64,000 nucleotides of DNA from Mrakia gelida (Eukaryota > Basidiomycota > Tremellomycetes > Cystofilobasidiales > Mrakiaceae). The position numbers and the translations under genes were made by a program. The notes under the pieces were generated by a model. That model was not told the origin of the DNA. It saw only the letters and a program-made list of their open reading frames with translations, and did no database searches. Below are positions 60,725 to 64,000 of this stretch, in pieces. How positions within the stretch are numbered: the stretch's first letter is position 1; each line of letters opens with the position of its first letter. The stretch is from assembly GCA_024345305.1 (NCBI GenBank), contig BRON01000015.1, positions 1,202,520 through 1,266,519 on the forward strand. Direction: 5' to 3'.

Positions 60725-61385
60725 GTAGAAGCGCCGATGTCGGAAGAGAGCGACTCTTCGACACGAGGATTGCGAGCTGAGCGTGGAACTGGGTAGACCT
60801 CTTGACGGCTTTAGCGACGCTGCACGGAACGAATCCAGGAGAGGTCTCGTCTTCCTTGATTCCCTTGAGACGAAGCTTGATGTTGTCGCCCGATTGAGCG
60901 GCGTCGAGCTCTCTGTGACCCCTCGTCGAGTATGGCGACGACTTCGACACTAGTCTGCAGAAACAGCGGGTTTCGAAGTCAGCCTTGAATCTGCGAGGCA
61001 GATTCACCCGATTTTAGGGCAGCTACGTACTCGGTTGGGCATGAGGAGAAGGGTGTCTCCTGTTTCCTCGGTATACTCGTCCGACTCGATCTTTCCCACG
61101 ACGACGGTTCCGAAGTCGGTGTACTTCTGGGAAATCGAGAGGAAGAAGGGGGAGTCAATCGACCTGTCCGGAGCAGGCATGTCATCGAGGAAGGACAAGA
61201 GAGAGTGGGGCGTTGAGGCGAAAGAAGGATAAGATAAGCGATCAGAGACGCGTCGACCAAGGAAGGAAGACAACGCACTGTTCCAGGAGCACACCTCCTT
61301 TGAGATTATACCCTTGACGTTGGCTCCGGTGTAGGGTGAAATGGGATTGATGGTGTCGTCCTCGAGGTTGAAGAGATTTCTCTAG
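60725..61385 (-). pseudogene. eRF3 (Sup35-type) translation termination factor fragment
   Basis: Minus-strand pieces in order: ISPYTGANVKGIISKEVCSW (G-domain end), FLDDMPAPDRSIDSPFFLSI, KYTDFGTVVVGKIESDEYTE, TGDTLLLMPNR (domain 2), then, after an intron or frame change near 61000, AAQSGDNIKLRLKGIKEDET, SPGFVPCSVAKAVKRSTQFH and AQLAIL. eRF3 is the GTPase partner of eRF1. The nucleotide-binding motifs and the C-terminal beta-barrel that should follow AQLAIL are absent, so this is a partial, non-functional copy; a true eRF3 must lie elsewhere. Confidence 0.72.
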
Positions 61386-62838
61386 AGAAACAAGGAGAGT
61401 TGAATCTTGATGAACTCGAACCTGCGAGGGGAGGGACCGAGATCTCGTCAGTTGTAAGACAGAACGGCCATGGTGAAACTACTACGTGCTTGCATGGTTG
61501 CAGAGCGAGCTGAAGGGCTTGGCGATGCTTTGCGTAGAGGATACAAGGGGGCCCGTCGAGTTAGGAGACGCGTCAGGACATTGAGATTTGGTTCTTTTGT
61601 GAGCGCGAGAGATCCGCCGATGACACTCATAAGGGTATAGACACGGCGTTGGTTGTGTCGGATCCCCTTCTCTTTCCCAGATCCCTTCACTTCCCAGCGT
61701 CTTACCAACCCCTCGGCTGTTCGTATCCCTTTCTGCCCCCAAACAAAGATACCTCTCTTCCCGACCCAATCCACCTTCACTCCCATGAGAGAAGAGGCAA
61801 CGAGCTTACGGACCTCTCGGACTTTCATCGCGTCACATCGAGTTTCTTTTTGTATCGCAGCAGGGTCGCCTCGTGTACGAGAACGGGACCCTCTCCCAAC
61901 AAGCTTGAGCCTTCTTTTGATCTTCTGTACTTCTTAAGTCAGGCTTCTGAGCTGAAGCTCAAGCTCATTGTATTCTCATTTCCTACGATGGAACATAAGC
62001 AGAACGAAAGGGGACAGAAAAAACGACAGCCTGTCGTCGCCATTTTTTAGAAGTAGCCATCCCGGTTTACCCTCGATAGCTCAACTTCTTGGATCCATTT
62101 GATTCGAGGTCCATATAGGAGTCCTCGAGGTAGCGCAATGGGGTTAAGAGCCGAAGTTCGAAGCAGACGCGATCTTGAGGATCTCGTTTCATCATGAACA
62201 TCCAAGAGTACAGCTTCGAGGAGATGAAATTGAAGATTCGGACACGACTTCGAAGCTTCCTCCCTGATGTTCGAAAGAAGGGAGTCCTCTCGTTTTAGAG
62301 ATTCGGAGAAGTCAAGGGAACGGTTGTCGTCGACGTTGCTTAGGAGGAGGAGTTGGCTCTTGTTGAGGCTGGGTCGAAAAAGATTCCGGAAGGGAACAAG
62401 TGGTGGGGCAAAGAGAGAGAGGAGGTTGAGTCTCCTAGTTCCGTTCGTTCGTACGTTCGTTTTTATGATTCCTTCTTTCAGTCGATACGTATACGTATTC
62501 TACGAGGTTCCCACGTTCGTACGAGACCACCCAATGAGACGGTCAGCCGGAATTAGTTTCACGGAAGATGACTTTAGCGAGGTCGTCTGTTTCCTTGTAC
62601 TGCTACTCACATGTTCAAGATTCCGAGACAGATGTAGTGCTGTCCCAGTCAAAAAGAACGTAATTCGAGTAGCAAGGGCTGTAAGATGCGAAGACGGCGG
62701 GAGTGGAAACAAGGACGAGAGACAGACGACCAGATTGCCAAAAATTGGATTGACGTTTGACGAACGCTCGAGCAACATGTTGTCCCCTTCCTTCCTCTGC
62801 CATTTGCCCCAACGGCGTCGATCTCGCATCCCACAACT
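61386..62838. other. no gene recognised
   Basis: Frames such as 61448-61828 (minus) and 62267-62878 (plus) lack domain signals and overlap each other. A palindrome acgacagcctgtcgt lies at 62023-62037. Confidence 0.35.
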
Positions 62839-62874
62839 ATGGCACCCATCACTCGCTCTCGGCTTCTTCTTCTT

Positions 62875-62903
62875 TTAGGGTTAGGGGTAGATAACCCTAA
62901 CCC
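62875..62903. repeat. head-to-head telomere-like units
   Basis: ttagggttagggg (62875-62887) and aaccctaaccc (62893-62903) face each other across 5 bp, 11 bp upstream of an ATG. This could be paired telo-boxes in a promoter or a tiny fusion-type relic. Confidence 0.65.
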
Positions 62904-62914
62904 TTCTTCTTCTG

Positions 62915-63310
62915 ATGTCGGTCCACCTACCTCAATTCGGACTTGCATATCTCTTCGACCTCCCCGTCAACCCCTTCGACCTCCCCGAACCTCTCCTCTC
63001 CCTCCTTCTCCTCATCCTTCTTTCGTCCATCGTCCAGTTCCTTATCAAACCCTTCGCCCTCGACTACACGGCCACCCCTTCTGCAACTCTCCTCGAGAGA
63101 CACAACGCTTCCTGGTTCGCCTCCAATGTGCTTTGGATCTCGTTTGTACTTCTCTGGTGCGCTATCGGTTCAGCAAGGTGGCCGACGACTATCGCAGATC
63201 CCGCCTGGAAATCACCTACGTTATTCGTTGTAATCTCAGCAATGGTTGGGGCCGCTGGTTTACTTCCTTTAAACGGTGCGCAGAGTCTCTTCTATCCCTC
63301 GTTGGTTTGA
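62915..63310 (+). CDS. small membrane protein, hypothetical
   Basis: A 131-codon frame from ATG 62915. Hydrophobic segments are PLLSLLLLILLSSIVQFLI, FASNVLWISFVLLWCAIG and LFVVISAMVGAAGLLPL, each long enough to cross a membrane. Charged loops (ERHNASW, WPTTIADPAWKSP) separate them. I prefer this frame to the overlapping 174-codon frame (62839-63363), which is Pro/Arg/Ser-rich. Family not recognised. Confidence 0.55.
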   Translation: MSVHLPQFGLAYLFDLPVNPFDLPEPLLSLLLLILLSSIVQFLIKPFALDYTATPSATLLERHNASWFASNVLWISFVLLWCAIGSARWPTTIADPAWKSPTLFVVISAMVGAAGLLPLNGAQSLFYPSLV

Positions 63311-63483
63311 ATCCCTTAGCAAGCAGGGAAGCGGAGCACTGGTGTGGACAGGACAAAGCTTAGACCCTTCCCTCTTCATTGTAAACCCCAACCCCAGCAT
63401 TCTACTCGGAATCGGGACCGACACATAGACACGAAGATATCCATCCGCTCTCAGAGGGGATGGTAGTTCTAACCGTATGCCGT

Positions 63484-63577
63484 CCGTTCCTGCTAGCAGG
63501 AACGGGCCTCTGCGTACCCTCGAGGGTACGCATGCGTACCCTCCGACCGTTCCTGGCGCCTTTCCGGAGGGTACGCA
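63484..63577. repeat. cluster of three inverted repeats
   Basis: A perfect 22-bp palindrome at 63484-63505 (half-site ccgttcctgct), a perfect 22-bp palindrome at 63511-63532 (half-site tgcgtaccctc) and a 13-bp inverted repeat 63533-63545/63565-63577 (tgcgtaccctccg) with a 19-bp loop. The half-site word gcgtaccctc is used four times in 66 bp. Confidence 0.85.
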
Positions 63578-64000
63578 ACCTGCGCGGCTTCGTTCCTCCC
63601 TCCCCTCCCAACCGAATCGCAAACGGGAAAAACGTCCAGCGAGATCTACCTATGAAGCCCAATGTATCAGAAGCACGGCTCCGTACGAGAAGATCTGCAT
63701 CGCCGATAGCGATTCTCCCGAGAGGTACCTCAAAACGAAGGAGAGGGCGAGCTCGAGCTGACTTCCGCGAGTTCTTTTCGGAGGAGCTCCATCCTCTCTC
63801 TTTTAGCTGCACTGTATATTCAAGGCCGAGTTCCTGCTATGCGAAGAGCTAGGGCCGTTGATTAGTAGCTCTAGTATGTCCGGTATAAAGGGCTTAGCTC
63901 TAGAGTGAAGATTTGCCGACGTCTCGAGGTTGAAAGGTATGAGCTCAAGCTCACCTCTGAGCTCCTTCTCCTCTCTCCTATGCGAGTGTGAGCTTCCTAG
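63578..64000. other. no gene recognised
   Basis: Two short overlapping plus frames end at 63761 and 63852; neither shows a domain. A ccggtataaaggg TATA-like word lies near 63880. Confidence 0.35.

Noticed and set aside
62839..63363. 174-codon ORF overlapping the small membrane protein
   Set aside because: Pro/Arg/Ser-rich out-of-frame translation; the overlapping 131-codon frame has coherent membrane segments.
63502..63577. CRISPR-like array from the repeated gcgtaccctc words
   Set aside because: The copies alternate in orientation and have no regular spacers; they form palindromes, and the genome is eukaryotic.

Overview
The window looks like nuclear DNA of a basidiomycete fungus. Genes carry many short GT-AG introns with gtgagt/gtaagt donors, and exon-level matches include a PCL-type cyclin, a DOMON-cytochrome b561 protein, a VIT/CCC1 transporter, alpha-1,3-glucan synthase and F-box-like proteins. 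CTC/TCG-rich codon use and chromodomain Ty3/gypsy elements also fit. The presence of several Pucciniomycotina-like traits is an impression only; I do not assign a species. I saw no bacterial operon structure, no CRISPR and no tRNA or rRNA gene.

Layout. 0-2 kb: a hypothetical gene and weakly coding DNA. 2.1-7.0 kb: a full-length Ty1/copia element (family 1, minus strand) with two unlike LTRs. 7.0-8.5 kb: a cyclin gene. 9.9-16.7 kb: solo LTRs, LTR scraps, an F-box-like gene and a truncated copia-1 copy abutting a broken alpha-1,3-glucan synthase. 18-20 kb: weak ORFs and short telomere-like repeats. 20.9-31.6 kb: the best genic stretch, with a DOMON/cytochrome b561 gene, an acidic hypothetical gene, a VIT/CCC1-family transporter (minus) and an FAD-dependent amine-oxidase-like gene. 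31.6-33.4 kb: a copia LTR and an element with about 310-bp inverted terminal repeats, itself hit by a solo gypsy LTR with a perfect 5-bp target duplication. 33.5-37.6 kb: a decayed copia element (family 2) whose 5' LTR cuts off the end of an FGGY-kinase pseudogene (37.6-40.5 kb). 40.5-56.2 kb: two 6,333-bp Ty3/gypsy chromoviruses with identical translated ORFs, in inverted orientation, flanking a 3.05-kb spacer. 56.2-64 kb: a broken RhoGEF, an eRF3 fragment, a short dispersed repeat with a palindromic end, and small ORFs.

The main result is structural. The four 5-bp flanks of the two gypsy elements do not match within each element but match perfectly if the spacer is flipped (GAAGA with GAAGA; CTCGT with CTCGT). 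The simplest reading is that the two elements inserted separately and then recombined with each other, inverting the 46,821-49,870 spacer. This split a DH-PH RhoGEF gene (5' part at 56.2-57.2 kb, minus; 3' exon at 46.8 kb, plus) and moved a small membrane-protein gene away from the FGGY gene it used to face head to head. A misassembled spacer orientation would give the same pattern and must be excluded.

Other points: the gypsy gag and pol lie in one frame separated by a single UGA; its primer-binding site is complementary to the predicted 5' end of its own RNA (Tf1/sushi-type self-priming); and both copia families share a primer site matching a tRNA-Ile anticodon arm, with a C opposite the expected inosine. 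Four conserved genes (alpha-glucan synthase, FGGY kinase, RhoGEF, eRF3) are broken here, so the window looks like a repeat-rich, decaying region.
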